NCBI GenBank assembly: GCA_030247885.1
Contig: JAPDRO010000010.1
Location: forward strand, 868,001 to 932,000
Source: Taxawa tesnikishii (nom. ined.)
Taxonomy: Eukaryota; Ascomycota; Dothideomycetes; Dothideales
Length of the DNA: 64,000 bases
Reading direction: 5' to 3'
Below the pieces are notes generated by a model. It saw only the letters and a program-made list of their open reading frames with translations, was not told the DNA's origin and did not search any database. Positions 22,034 through 33,283 of the stretch are shown here, one piece after another (within the stretch, counting starts at the first letter, position 1; the number at the start of each line of letters is the position of its first letter). Position numbers and translations under genes: made by a program.

Positions 22034-24370
22034 ATGCAGGCTATCTGGAACGCCTATCCGGGCGCTAACGCGGGCCGGAACACCGACCATCAGTCACTAC
22101 CAACGGCACCTGTAATAGATCTACCCAGTGCAAGCGAGCTTCTTACGTACGAGGCTGCACACAAGATTCTCATACGCAAGCAGCATGGCTCGGCCATTAG
22201 GAGTCTCCCGTACCATCTCGAGCATTATCATAACTTCAGTGCGACATCAAGGGCGGCAATCGTCGCACAGCACTGCAACGAGAAGCACGGCTGGAGATCA
22301 AGTACCAAAGCGCGACGTCAATGGACCGACGTAAAGGTCCAGACTTTCTTCCCGACGAGCGGGTTGCAACGATACTTTACCGTCGATGTCTCTCTGCAGC
22401 AACGCGAGCAGCCAGCCGAGCAGCCATCCGAGCAAGTGACTTGTTCCAAGGATACGCAAGGCTGTAGCGATACGCAGAGTGTTGTACAGGAGTACCGAGA
22501 GGCTGCTCGTCGGCGAGAGCGCGAGCTAGAAACTGCCGACGACAAGGTTGCGAAGACGGATCGTACCGGCTGGTTCAACCGGACAGGTTGACCAGAACAC
22601 CTTGCACGCCGCAATCTTGCCGACTTGTCGCGCGCCAGTCGGCTGCCGGACCGCGAGGAGCGACTGTTGCAGCAAGCTCTACGCGTTGTCGACCTTCTGA
22701 TTGAACGAAGCGTTGCAGGCCTGGCAACTTTAGCGATTGAAACAAGGAGATGGCTTAAGAGCGTCAAGCGCAAGGAAATCGAAAAGCGTCCCCTTGGCAG
22801 GCTCCAGAACCCCGAAAGTCAGCAACGATATGCGGGCTACTTCAGGCGCTTCACCTGCTACGTCCTTCGTATGCTCCTAGCTAATGAAGCTTCATCTGAT
22901 GCTGCCGAAGCTTTGTCCTCGAGTGAACAGGACGAGGGAAGCGAGAGCGATGACAGTGCAAGCAGCTCTGGCGTTCCCGTTCGGAGGAAAGTCTGGCGAG
23001 ACTGTATGCGAGATGCGTGCGAGTTGTTCCTTGGCGCGACAGCCAGAAAGATCTGGCTCGGGAGCTCTAGGCTGCCCTGGAGCTAGAAGATGAACAAAGT
23101 CAGGCAGGGAAGATGCTAGAGCTGTTCTCATCCTTCATCCTCCAAGCCATCGACGATCAGCCGTTCTCAAGTGGGTTGATACGCTTTCTCGCTGTGCTCG
23201 GCATCGACGAACAGACGAACCGCCTGCGGACTGCCGATCAGTTCGCCTTCATGTTAGCCGGAGTCGTCTACTGCGTCCGAGTGCTCGCTGCGGAGATCAT
23301 GCTTCTATCGGCGCATCGCGGCAGCCAAGGGATCGCCCAGCGCGAAGAGTTCCTGCGAATGCGGAAGAAGTACCTGACAGTCAGCAAGTGACTATCGCCC
23401 CAGACTGACACGGCTGAAGAACCTCAGGACACTTCAATGCCAGATGGTACTGCTAACTGCTACCCAACCACCGTTGTTGGAGCCCGAGCTTGCGCAGAGT
23501 ATGTTAGTCCAGAATGCTCACTACATCCGAGCCAGCACAGTACGACGAAACATCAGATACTGCGTGCAACAGTGTGCCAGAGGGAAGGTCGTCGAGACGG
23601 CCGAACAGATCTGCAAGAGGCGCAGGCGAGATGTAGGGGGACGTAGGATAGTGGTTTACTGCCGTCGAAAGGAAGACTGTGAAGTGTTGGCAGACCGGCT
23701 TAGGTGCGAATACTACCATGCAGACCTAAGCGTCAGCGACCGCGGCGAGAAGCTAGCAGGATGGAAGGAAGATGGCGGCTTCGTCATCGCAACTTCAGCC
23801 TTAGGTACGGGTGTTGACTATCCGGGGATTGTTTTCGTACTGTACGCGGGGATACCGAATGATATGATCGACTACGTGCAGGAATCTGGAAGAGCTGGCC
23901 GTACGGGTGAGACAGCAGACTCGATGATAGTGTTCGAGGAGGGTTGTCTTGACGCGAAGAGCGAAGTTTTGCTAAGCGCCGACGAATGGGGCATGGTCGA
24001 GTTCCTCCGGACGCGAGGTTGCCGGAGTGAGGTGATGAGCAGCTTCCTTGACGGGTCGAGGAGGGAATGTGGGGAGGAAGACGCGCAGTGCGACAGATGC
24101 GGAGAGGGAATGAGCGAGTGGCAGGAATGGCAGCGGCGGGAGCAGGCAGAGCGGAGCACGATTACAGAGTTGCTTGACGGGTTCGCAGGCGTGTGCTCGG
24201 CTTGCTGGCTTAGGTACGGAAGTGAGCAGGGACAGTCGCACTCGTTATACGACTGCGAGCGAGGAAGGGCGTTGAGCCAATCTGGATGTGACGGTTTTCG
24301 CAAGGGAGTATGGTACGCGCGCAACAGTCACGCTGCACAAAATGCGGATTCAGCCAAAAGCTCTGCATGA
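22034..24370 (+). pseudogene. Second telomere-linked-type RecQ helicase, internally deleted
   Basis: The N-terminal part (22034-22591) matches helicase 1 in layout (RSLPYHLEHYHN zinc-finger-like segment lacking its first Cys pair; FFPTSGLQRYFTV). A TGA replaces a Trp codon near 22588 in the same phase. Near 23035 the frame changes at a TT run, and an in-frame TAG follows near 23076. After 23391 the sequence jumps directly to motif III (MVLLTATQPPL), so Walker A and the DECH box are lost. The remaining C-terminus has RIVVYCRRKEDCEVL, ATSALGTGVDYPG, the motif VI segment QESGRAGRTGE and the RecQ zinc-binding cysteines (REC, CDRC). It cannot encode an active helicase. Confidence 0.85.
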
Positions 24371-24669
24371 CGGGAAGGGGTAGTGGGGGAAGCGTCAGTG
24401 GGCGAACGTCCTGATGCCGATGCTGATCGTGCCAAGGGGAGCGGGGAGAGGGAGTTAGGCTTGCCAGAGAAAGCGGGTTTTCATAGCAATGGGTCGGAGT
24501 GGAAGGAGTACCAAACGTGGCTAGGAAAACGGCATGTGCGGAGGATATGGGGGAGACGATGAGCAACGCGATGGCAGTAATGCGAGAGGTGATAGTATGG
24601 GTAATTGATGGGCAGAGTGATCGTATAGGATGAGCTATAGAAGGCGGAAGATGTACGATATGATGACTG
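24371..24669. other. 3' flank of helicase relic
   Basis: Purine-rich sequence between the helicase relic and a Fot1 element; no gene seen. Confidence 0.35.
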
Positions 24670-26520
24670 TAACGTAAACCGTGGGGAAGCGAACCAGGTG
24701 GGGAAGCGAACCACCTAAACGCGATTCCTCTACGTTCTACCGTTTCCACCACTAGACATGGGTACTTCTATACCTGGTAAACAAGCCTATACGGAAGCTG
24801 ATATCCAGAACGCAACATTCGCAGTCAAAAATGAAGAATATCCGTCGATTCGCAAGGCTGCCCTCGCATTCCACATCCCCTATCCAAGTCTACGCGCTCG
24901 TATGTCTGGACGCAATTCACGCGCCGTAGCGCACCACAACGAGCAGCTTCTTTCAACACCGGAAGAAAAGACATTAGCACGATGGGTTACACGTTTTACG
25001 CGTACCGGATTCCCCGCTTCGCCTGCGTTGGCTATACAAATGGCCAAGGAGATACGACGCAGACGCGTCCAGCTTTCTACGGCTTCCGCACTAACTCTCA
25101 AACCAATTGGCGAGAAGTGACTCGATTGTTTCAAAACTCGTCATCCTGAGATTGCCGGCATCTAGACACGTCAGATCGACACTGCGCGGTTTAAAGAGAC
25201 GAGCTACGAGAATGTAAAGAGGTGGTTTGACGCGGTAACGGAGATGTGGATACAGAACCAATACGCTCCGGAGCACGCTTACAACATGGACGAGTCCGGC
25301 TTCGCTGTCGGAGCGAGTCAGTCTTCAAGAGCATTGGTCAACATACGTGAGGATAGTAGTTGGAAGGTGATTGGAAGCAGACAAGAGTGGATAACTGCAA
25401 TAGAGTACGTAAGCGCTTCCAGCGTGGCTGTTCCACCGTTGTTGATTTTTAAAGCCAAACACACGAACACTGCGTGGATACCTGCTCGAACACCCAAGGA
25501 CTGGAGGTTCTCAACTAGCAATAGCGGCTGGACATCCGACAGTCACGGTTACGAGTGGCTAACTACCGTGTTCGAGCCTTTGACACGGCCGGAGGACCCT
25601 GCAAGCCGGAGACTACTAATCATGGACGGCCACAGTAGCTATGTTACTGCGAATGTGATTGCGTTCTGTATGCGGAACACAATCGACTTGATGATCCTAC
25701 CACCTCATTGTTCGCATATCCTCCAACCGCTCGATGTTGGCGTGTTTGCGCCGCTGAAGCGCGCGCTGGCTTCCGAAACCGACGCCGCTCTTCGACTCGA
25801 TTCAAGCCGTATCTCACATGCGGAATGGGTTCAGATGTATGTTCGTGCAGGGGCAAAGGCACTTACAACTAACAATATCCTTGCTGGATGGCGCGGTGCT
25901 GGTTTGGTACCGCTAAGCCCAATATCCGTGCTCGAAAAGCTGCCTTCTAGGACGACTCCAGCCGCTTCACTACCTTACACACCGCCACCACAACCCGATC
26001 TGGACTTATCGCTACTTCATAGCTCATCGCCAGATGGCACTGAACTACGCGAAGCAAACGTGCTACTGAGCTCCACGATTAAGGCCGCCCACGATCCTCT
26101 ATCCCCGGCGAAGCCGTATATAGAGCGGATGACTCGCTTTGCAGAACTCACGAACAACGAGAACATAACTCTGCGGAAGCAGGTCAAAAAACAGGAGGAG
26201 CTTCTCAACACACGAAAGGCTCGAGCAAAAGGCAAGCGAGTCGAATTGAAAGGACGGTTCGTGTTTAGTACCCATGAGGTGCGTGAGATAGCGAAGGCAG
26301 CGGAAGCGGATTTGTCAAACAAAAAGACATGTAAGCGGCCGCGCAAGCGCCCAATCGAGGTGACGCTCGAGAGCGATGGAGAAGAAGAGGCGGAAGTTGT
26401 CGTAAGCGACTCAGATTCTGATCGTGCTGTTGTTGCAGCGCGTGGATGCCAATTGAAGCTTGAAAGGTCACAGTAGGTGTTTCGCTTCCCAGGCTTTTTC
26501 GCTTCCCCCGGATTACGTGA
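24670..26520 (+). mobile_element. Fot1/pogo element C with unequal ends
   Basis: Left end: TA, ACGTAAACCGT, then GGGGAAGCGAACCA twice at a 17-bp period. The right end (about 26476-26520) has the same layout but different bases (GGGAAGCGAAAC, then GGGGGAAGCGAAAAA; terminal ACGTGA instead of ACGTTA). The right end has therefore diverged or been exchanged, and the right TA is not intact. Confidence 0.8.
24758..26476 (+). pseudogene. Fot1/pogo transposase of element C
   Basis: ATG at 24758. HTH part in frame to 25120, where a Trp codon reads TGA; a second Trp codon reads TAG near 25165. The frame then stays open to 26476 through DDE_1 (YNMDESGFAVGA, IMDGHSSYVTANV with Tyr for the usual His, LQPLDVGVF) and an AT-hook-like CKRPRKRP, ending DSDSDRAVV. 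Both stops are TGG changes, that is G:C to A:T, as in repeat-induced point mutation. There are no frameshifts in the open parts. Confidence 0.85.
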
Positions 26521-26653
26521 TGGGAAAGAAAACCATATATGACCAAATTCCCGCCAAATCATTTCTTGACAGTTATGTTGAGGTTGAGAGAAAAGTTGAT
26601 GTTGCCCAGACATATCTGGAACTGTTGCCATACCTCTCGTCAGCTCTTGTATC

Positions 26654-27084
26654 TCAAACAATGCAACAGAGCTGTTGGGGATAGAGAAGTGCGCTTACAC
26701 CCAAAGCGTTGTTGCAACAAATGATTGTCTGCGCGCAGTTCGTTGTTGATGTCGTGCAAGTATTCCCTGAACTCGTCGGGCTGCAGCAGTAGGGGTGCCG
26801 GAGGAGCACAAGTTCGTCTGCGATGAACAGGTTGTGCGCTCCTCGAGCTCACTACCGCTGTCGCGGCGTCGGAGAGCTTCGATTGCGGCCGTGTTTGGGA
26901 TTGGCAGGCGCGCAAGCATGGATGGATCGGAAAAAGGGTTGGGTTGTGCATCGGCGGAGGGGTCGGCAATGGCGACAGGCAGCGGGAGAGCTTCTGCCGA
27001 GGCGTCTGCAACGGGGATAGCAAGAGAGTTGTGTGTGAAAAAGATAAAGAAGCTGAGGAATGCGACGATGATTGAGGAGAACAT
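26654..27084 (-). CDS. Hydrophobin-like secreted Cys-rich protein
   Basis: ATG at 27084. Signal peptide (IIVAFLSFFIFFTHNSLA, cleavage after about residue 21), then an Ala/Pro-rich pro-region with a basic LRRR site. The frame then changes phase near 26790 at CCCC; one more C would give LCSSGTPYCCSPTSSGNTC and then NCAQTIICCNN, a hydrophobin-type C..CC..C..C..CC pattern close to the hydrophobin at 29.1 kb (both have PYCCSPTS and a CCNN motif). A GTAAGC donor after CCNNALG and an acceptor CAACAG would end the protein at 26654-26656, with the last Cys in LCCIV. Read without the shift, the frame is a non-cysteine tail ending at 26695. Hydrophobins coat aerial surfaces and spores. Confidence 0.55.
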
Positions 27085-28992
27085 ATCGGACTAGTGTTAT
27101 CTGGTCGAACTACTAGGAATGCGGTACTGGATGCTGAAGGAGATGAACGGGTTAGAGACCCAGCTATAACTTCTGTTCAGCAGCATCAAGGCGAGCTGGT
27201 TCTTTTTATCTGATAATCTATCGTTTCGAAGACTGATCTAGACAGTTTCCTCAATCCTGCTTCTGTTCTCGTTCTCGACCCGCAAAGCATGACAGGGTTC
27301 TCTCTGGGCGTGCGTCTAGGCCTCAAGGCGCTATGAGGGTTGTAGTCACGCATCTGAATATGTAAAACGAGAATCGGCATTGAGCCACCGTGAGCTTTGA
27401 GATAGAATGTCGATATAGCAAGCCACGAGCGAATTCATGCGTCGTCTACCCCGGAATAGTGATCTAGATTGGTCCACCGCATCAACCGCGGCAGTGTCGG
27501 AAGCATGTTCCCGGAGTCTAGAAAAGCATTCGACGGGGTCAGAGCAGGGCATTGTCGCCGTTACCTGCATGTCCCGCATCCGGTCTGATTCGTGGTTTCC
27601 AAGACCTCTGATGCGGAAAGGCTGCGGAGATCATAGTCTATTCTAGCCTTTCCAGGTGAGTTGCACTGCTTCGTTGGATCTAGGCGAGCTGAAAACCCGA
27701 GGCAATGTAATCAAGGTCATGCCATGCTCTGCACTGCATACAGCGAATCAAGACGGTTCTTCCTAGTTTAAGGTCCGAATAAGCATGGCGTGGTTGTTCA
27801 GTCGCCTCCGCATTCCGTTTGTGCTTTTGCGGAGATCAGCTAGATCAGCCAGCCACATTGGAACGCCCAGGATCCCCACATTTTCCCTTTCGAGCTCTTC
27901 TCCTCCTGTTAAGCTTCTTAGGCGATCCTTTCTAGTGCTTGTGTTCCGTCGCACATAATAGGCCCCTCTGCAGGGTACATTGTACCATATAGCTGCAATG
28001 TGCCGTCTGTCGAGCGCCTCAGCGACTCCTGGTTTCTTTTACATAACAGAACTTCGTTCTCTGCCGTGTCCGCAGCAGTATCGGAAACATCGGTTGGCTG
28101 TCAGCAAGCCAAAACTGTTCCAGAGCTCATATTACCGTGGTTCGAGAAGACTAGTAAGCCGGGGATAGCCAAGGATACACCAGCACAGCATCGACGGCAA
28201 TGCGGATAGAAATGTGGCGACCATCCAGATCAGGAAGTGAGAAGACGCGAGCTTTCTTTGTTCTCACATTCTCGTGGCACCCCTATCTGTTCTTCCGTAA
28301 CTCTAGTACTCCAATCAAGGGTGAGTTGGCTTGTCGTCAGAATGAGCACTTGCTTTGCAGCAACAATGATACAATAAGGTGGACAAGTCATGAGGTTCGT
28401 CTGGGCTGAGCGGTCGCCATAAGCCGATCTATAGCTGTTTTGAAGCACTTTCTCGGTGTGACAGTGCTTGCAGGGACTGCCAAAATGCATTGCAGCCATT
28501 CACTGACTGCCGCGGCGAACTCATTTTCCTTGAGAAGTACATTCACTACAGCCTGATCGCGGAACTGGACTTCTGCTGGCTTGCTTTCATGGCTTCCTCT
28601 CCTGAGCATTGTCAAGCCACTTCCTACCCTGCATCATGCACGCCAGCCCTGCTCTGCACAGAGATCAGGTAACCAGCTTCAGCTTTGCTTCCTGCCTGAA
28701 CATCCGCGCGACGACGAGGATGCTTGTCCGGTCCAGCTCGCCTCCGGGCATGCAAGAAGGGCGCTCCGGGCGGTAGACTGATCGAGACTGCTTCGTAGAG
28801 CTGAAGAATTGGAAGCCTGATACTTTTTGGCTCCGTCAGACCACACGTGTACAGGCAAGTCGGGCCTTGGCTGTACCGCTCGAATTGCAGGAAGTAGGAG
28901 ATGAGAAGGACGAGAGTGCAGTCGTGCGGTCGCCATTGGCCTAAGTTGGTCCAGCGCTTCCGACAAGAAAGGTCCAGAACCATCAGAGAAGT
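27085..28992. other. Intergenic between two divergent hydrophobin-like genes
   Basis: About 1.9 kb. Short open stretches on both strands show no domain or splice pattern. It would contain both promoters. Confidence 0.35.
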
Positions 28993-28993
28993 C

Positions 28994-29001
28994 TATATAA
29001 A
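28994..29001 (+). promoter_or_regulatory. TATA box of the hydrophobin gene
   Basis: TATATAAA about 130 nt before the ATG at 29129, followed by a CA/AGC-rich leader with repeated CAGCAGCAC units (29036-29060), typical of strongly expressed fungal secreted-protein genes. Confidence 0.6.
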
Positions 29002-29128
29002 CCCCTTTCATCGCCCACCTTGTCTGGTCATCAAGCACCAGCAGCACCAGCAGCAGCATCACTCTAGCAGCCGAACAAGACAAACTCACTTCAAACTCCT
29101 TCAAAAAAAACCTACTCCTCATCCAAAA

Positions 29129-29607
29129 ATGCAGTTCACCAAGATCATCGCTCTCATCGCCCTCTCCGTCGCAGGTGGCGTAGCTTCTCCTATCGCCGAG
29201 CCGGGCAAGGCTCCACCGCCACCACCTTCCAAGCCAGCTCCACCACCACCGCCACCGGCGCCACCAGTGATCAACCAGCAACAAGTGAGTGACTATCAAG
29301 TGCGATGAAAGAGAAAATGTACTCACGCTTGTCTAAAGATCTCTTGCGGTGCCGGAGCAGCTCCATACTGCTGTTCCCCTACCTCAACCGGCAAATCATC
29401 TGGCACCACATGCTCGGGTTTCGACTCCAGCGTTGGTTGCAATAACGTTATCGTCTGCTGCAACAACAACAACAACGGCGTAAGAGCAATCCCAAGGACG
29501 TCTGTCATTCACTGGCGATTGCTAACGTCTCCCTTCCTATATAGAACCAAGCTTGCTCGGCGAGCCTCGCCCAGCCAGTCGTGTTCCAAGCTGCCGTCGT
29601 CATCTGA
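29129..29607 (+). CDS. Hydrophobin-like secreted protein, three exons
   Basis: Exons 29129-29284, 29339-29479 and 29545-29607. The introns are GTGAGT...TAAAG and GTAAGA...TATAG and the phases agree, giving 119 residues. Signal peptide MQFTKIIALIALSVAGGVAS, then a Pro-rich spacer. Eight cysteines follow the hydrophobin order: C-X7-CC-X12-C-X8-C-X5-CC-X9-C (SCGAG, PYCCSP, TTCSG, GCNN, IVCCNN, QACSA). The C4-C8 spacing is class I-like and the C3-C4 loop is short. It should be an amphipathic surface protein of the cell wall, spores or aerial hyphae. The gene looks intact. Confidence 0.85.
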
Positions 29608-31394
29608 TGACGGGATCAGGAACCGACTGTCGAGGTTATGGCGGCTCGAGTTAGGACATGCACTGGCTGAGATCTTTTGTGCGTTGGTGGCCCAAGGAAC
29701 AGCGCTCGACGGTGTGACTGAGATGCTTTGGTAGAGCGCAAAGGAAGCAGAAAACTCAAAAACATGTTCGGCTCTGCGTGATCTGGTTTTGCTTTCATCT
29801 GACTGCGTTCTTGATCTTCAATAGTGCTGCAATGGAGTGAGTTTCTGTGTTAACCCGCCGCTTCCCATTTCTGCAACAACTTGAGTGGTAACAATCCTCA
29901 AGTATCTCTCACACCACTCTCCGCTCAAATCATGAGCGTGCTCATGTCTTGCCAGGCTGTTTGCTCTGTTTGTCCCGCATCGGAAGCTGCCGTGTCACTC
30001 TTTCTTCACCTCCAATTGGTCTTTCAACTCATCACTCAAGTTGTTGGCAATCGAATTCTCTATGTTGCTGTCCGTCCGTTTGAAGTTGTGCTCGTCGATG
30101 CCAATGTTCTAGTAGGAGCTTCAGGGGGCAACCTTACCCATACAGAGGCGTTTTTGACCCACGGCTGTCTCTACACTATCATGAAATCAGACCTTGACGG
30201 TTGCAATCTTGCGACAACAATCAAAATAATCTTGCCAAGCAGTCTATATGGTTCTTACATGCAGTATCGCGCGTCCGTACACAGCATGTAGAATGCCGTC
30301 ATATCTGTTCAACAACACGCCTCCATGCTTCCGAAGCCCTAGCGCTCCCTATCGCCGAAAATCGCAGTGTTCCTTCGTCTTGCCCTTCTACTCTCTCCCC
30401 TCGATCGGTAGCAACCAGCGCGGCTCATCCCTATACCGTGGGTTCGCTTCATGGAGCTCGACGCGTGATCGGACTTAACCTCCAGTATCCGCCTTTCGAC
30501 GATCATACCATTAGCAACCACGGTATATCGTAATGGCGTGAGAGTCGAGATCTGATCTTCGGTCTCCAGTGTGTTATCTCCTAAGCGCCGGCCAGAACAA
30601 TCCACGCCGAAGGTGTCTATGGGAAGGGCCATTACAGCTGCTGCTTGCTCCGCGATAGTCTTGCTGCCTTGAGCTTGCTTCTGCGCACGGAGCTGCATGT
30701 AACGATGGAACCCTGCTTCCCGGATCCCGGCGTTTGGCCAGCGTAACCACGCATCCGGTCTCTTGTCCACGACGCTTTAGCGTAGTATCCTTGAAACCAC
30801 TGATCCTTGCGCCCACCATCATTTTCTGAACGACTACACTATCTGTTGCGCCGCAGAACTCCAATTTGTGATTAGCTATCAACAGCTTCAATTATGAATG
30901 CGGCCTCTTGCACAGTCGTAGACTAGGCTCGGCGTTGACCGTTCTCTCCAACGCTCGCGCAAGGCGTCCGCCCAGATCCAAGTGTCTACCTGTCGCGAGC
31001 TCTATGTTTTGCGCGAAAGTCACAGCGCTTCACGTCGCACCCTTTCGTATTGAAACAAAGCTGCTAATGCAAGCCATTGCAGACATACCCTACGCTGGTC
31101 TGACACCTACGAGAGACATACTGCACAGTCTCGCCTAACGGACACCAGATCATGGCTGAAGTCCATTGAGTACACTCTTGGACTATCTTCAGTAGACAGT
31201 GCCAACCAATCCGAAGGTGTAAAGCATCGGGTCAACTCATGTTGCTTTTCGTCGGTTTGCATCGATACGAACTGACATTTCGCAAGGCAATCGGGCAATA
31301 GGGAGCCGAGGCGACTCAACCAAGAAGAGCTGAGGAACTTCAAAAGGGTAGCCTCCTTCCGCACAGATCGCTGATTGAACAACTTCTTCACCAG
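29608..31394. other. Intergenic, with weak hypothetical frames
   Basis: Open stretches at 29881-30291 (+) and 30339-30891 (-) have no recognised domain. The minus-strand pair changes phase near 30740 (RPDAWLRWPNAGIREAGFHR on one side, SGFKDTTLKRRGQ on the other) and may be a decayed gene. Nothing firm. Confidence 0.25.
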
Positions 31395-31945
31395 TAACTT
31401 GCTAGTCGGGAACCTCCAGCTTGGAGGCGTGTGCGCGGGTACCCACGCGGTGTTGGTGTGTTTGGCTTTGAAGATAATCAAGGGAGGCACATCTTCACCA
31501 GCAGTACTTACACACTCGATCGCCGTTATCCAATCCCCTCGGCTTCCGACCTGCTTCCAACTAGCTGCCTCGCGTATGTTGACTAATGCTCTTGACGATT
31601 GACTCGCTCCGACCGCGAAGCTAGAGTCATCCATATTGTATACGCGGTCCGCAGGATACTTGTGCTGCACTAACAGCTCCGTCACCGCGTCAAACCACCT
31701 CTTTGCGGCGTCATGACTAGTCGCATGAAAGCGAGCACTATCAATCTAACGAGTCCAGATGCTAGCGATCTCAAGATGGCGGGTTTTGAAGCGGTGCAGC
31801 CACTTCTCGCCAATCGGCCGAGGTGATGGTCTCGAAGTCTTCGATAGCTGCACGCGTCCGCCTTAAATTTCTTCGGCCATTTGCACCATCAAGCCAGGCG
31901 AAGCTAGGAAATCAGTACGCGTAAGACGTGTAATCTATACTTCCT
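31395..31945 (-). pseudogene. Fragment of a Fot1/pogo transposase
   Basis: The minus strand encodes the middle of a Fot1 transposase: decayed HTH part (about 31945-31690), then VYNMDDSSFAVGA (first catalytic Asp), VNIREAASWK and ECVSTAGEDVPPLIIFKAKHTNTAW, stopping abruptly after the SWRFPTS segment near 31395. No inverted ends are present. It abuts a different transposase fragment on the right. Confidence 0.75.
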
Positions 31946-31949
31946 CCTC

Positions 31950-32928
31950 ATTCGACCCACACGCTCCAGCCACTTGATGTAGTAATGTTCAAGCCTCTAT
32001 CAACTGCGTACTCAAAGGAGCTTACAACGCACCTTCATAATGGCCAAGGACTGTCAGGTATTAAGAAGAGCGACTTCTTCCACCTGTTCTGGAAGGCCTG
32101 GATGGGCACGTTTACTCAGGGGCCGATACTCAGGTCCTTTGAGGCAACGGGGATAGCACCCCTCCAACCCAACGTCATCCTCCAATGATTTGCCAAGGAC
32201 TCCCCTGACAACTCTGACACAGATAGGAGCTCTGGTTCAGTGTATTCTGGCGAAGACTGGCTCAAAACAGAGACTCTGTTGCGCAAAGTTGCCAAGGATG
32301 AAGGCAGTAGAGAGCTGAAGAAGATCAAGCGCTCACTCCACCACATCTCAGTTCAAAACACAGTCCTCCACCACGAGATTGCAGGCCTCGAAGAGGTTCT
32401 CAAGACTCAGAAGAAGCACAAGAAGAAGAGCAAGCCCCTTGAGTTTCAGCATCACAAGGACTACCACGGTGGAGCCGAGTTCTACTCTCCTAGTAGAGTA
32501 GAGAAAGCACGCTTACGTGAGAGGGTTAAACAACAAGAACAGGAGGCAGAGAAGCTCAAAAAGCAGAGATGGCTGAGATAAGGCACGCCAATAAGCTGTA
32601 CAAGGAGAAGATCGCGCAGGAGAGGCGTGAGCAGCGGGTGATAGCGAAGGAAGAACGCAACCGGCTCAAAGCTGTTAAGGCTGCTGAAGTCGCCGAACGC
32701 AAGGCTGAGAGAGAGCGTCAGAACCAAGCTCACAACGCTGCAAAAGCTCTGCAACTATCCCAAGGAGGCAAGCGCAAGGCCTCACAGAGTGCAGCACCCA
32801 GAAAGAAGCAGAGTTGTGGTGGTGCAGCTGCCTGTAGTCGTGCTATTGCTGCGCCGCGTTCCCCGTCACCACCAGCTACATACAACACTCGCGGCCGCAA
32901 AATCCTTCGACCAAGAAAGTATTGGTGA
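31950..32928 (+). pseudogene. C-terminal half of a different pogo-like transposase
   Basis: Begins at THTLQPLDVVMFKPL (third catalytic Asp) and continues through SYSKEL-like helices, FFHLFWKAW and FEATGIAPLQPNVIL, as in fungal DDE_1 transposases of another subfamily. A TGA interrupts at 32186-32188. A long Lys/Arg coiled coil follows, changing phase near 32563 at AAAAAG (one A short), and it ends NTRGRKILRPRKYW at 32928. The 5' half is missing and I found no end repeats. Confidence 0.75.
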
Positions 32929-33283
32929 CAAAGTTCATCGCATATGTCTGTATAGTGCTCCACCAAATCATCCTGTGATAATAACAACTGTGTGTGGCTT
33001 TACAGCCTCATCTTTGAGTGACCTGTCGGGGTGAGAAATCGGGCGGCACGCGCACGGACACGGTAAGCGGCGTATCGTGAGTTCAAGGACGTCGGCTTTT
33101 CGAACGCGTTTTGCCCTTTCCCCGCGTCAGACATTAGACAGACAGGCGCGCCGCTTACTGCCGTGCTTCTTCAAACACTGACCATGTACATACTCACTTA
33201 TTCTCCTACAATCACTTTCGTGCTGGCTGACCACTATCAATCATTTCTTCTCAGCTTCACTCTGCGTCGGCCTGAGGCGTAGT
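32929..33283. other. Upstream region of the BAH-PHD gene
   Basis: No gene; probable promoter and 5' UTR of the following gene. Confidence 0.4.

Noticed and set aside
28679-29326. 215-codon minus-strand Trp-rich frame
   Set aside because: It is antisense to the hydrophobin leader and Pro-rich spacer (CCA codons read as Trp).
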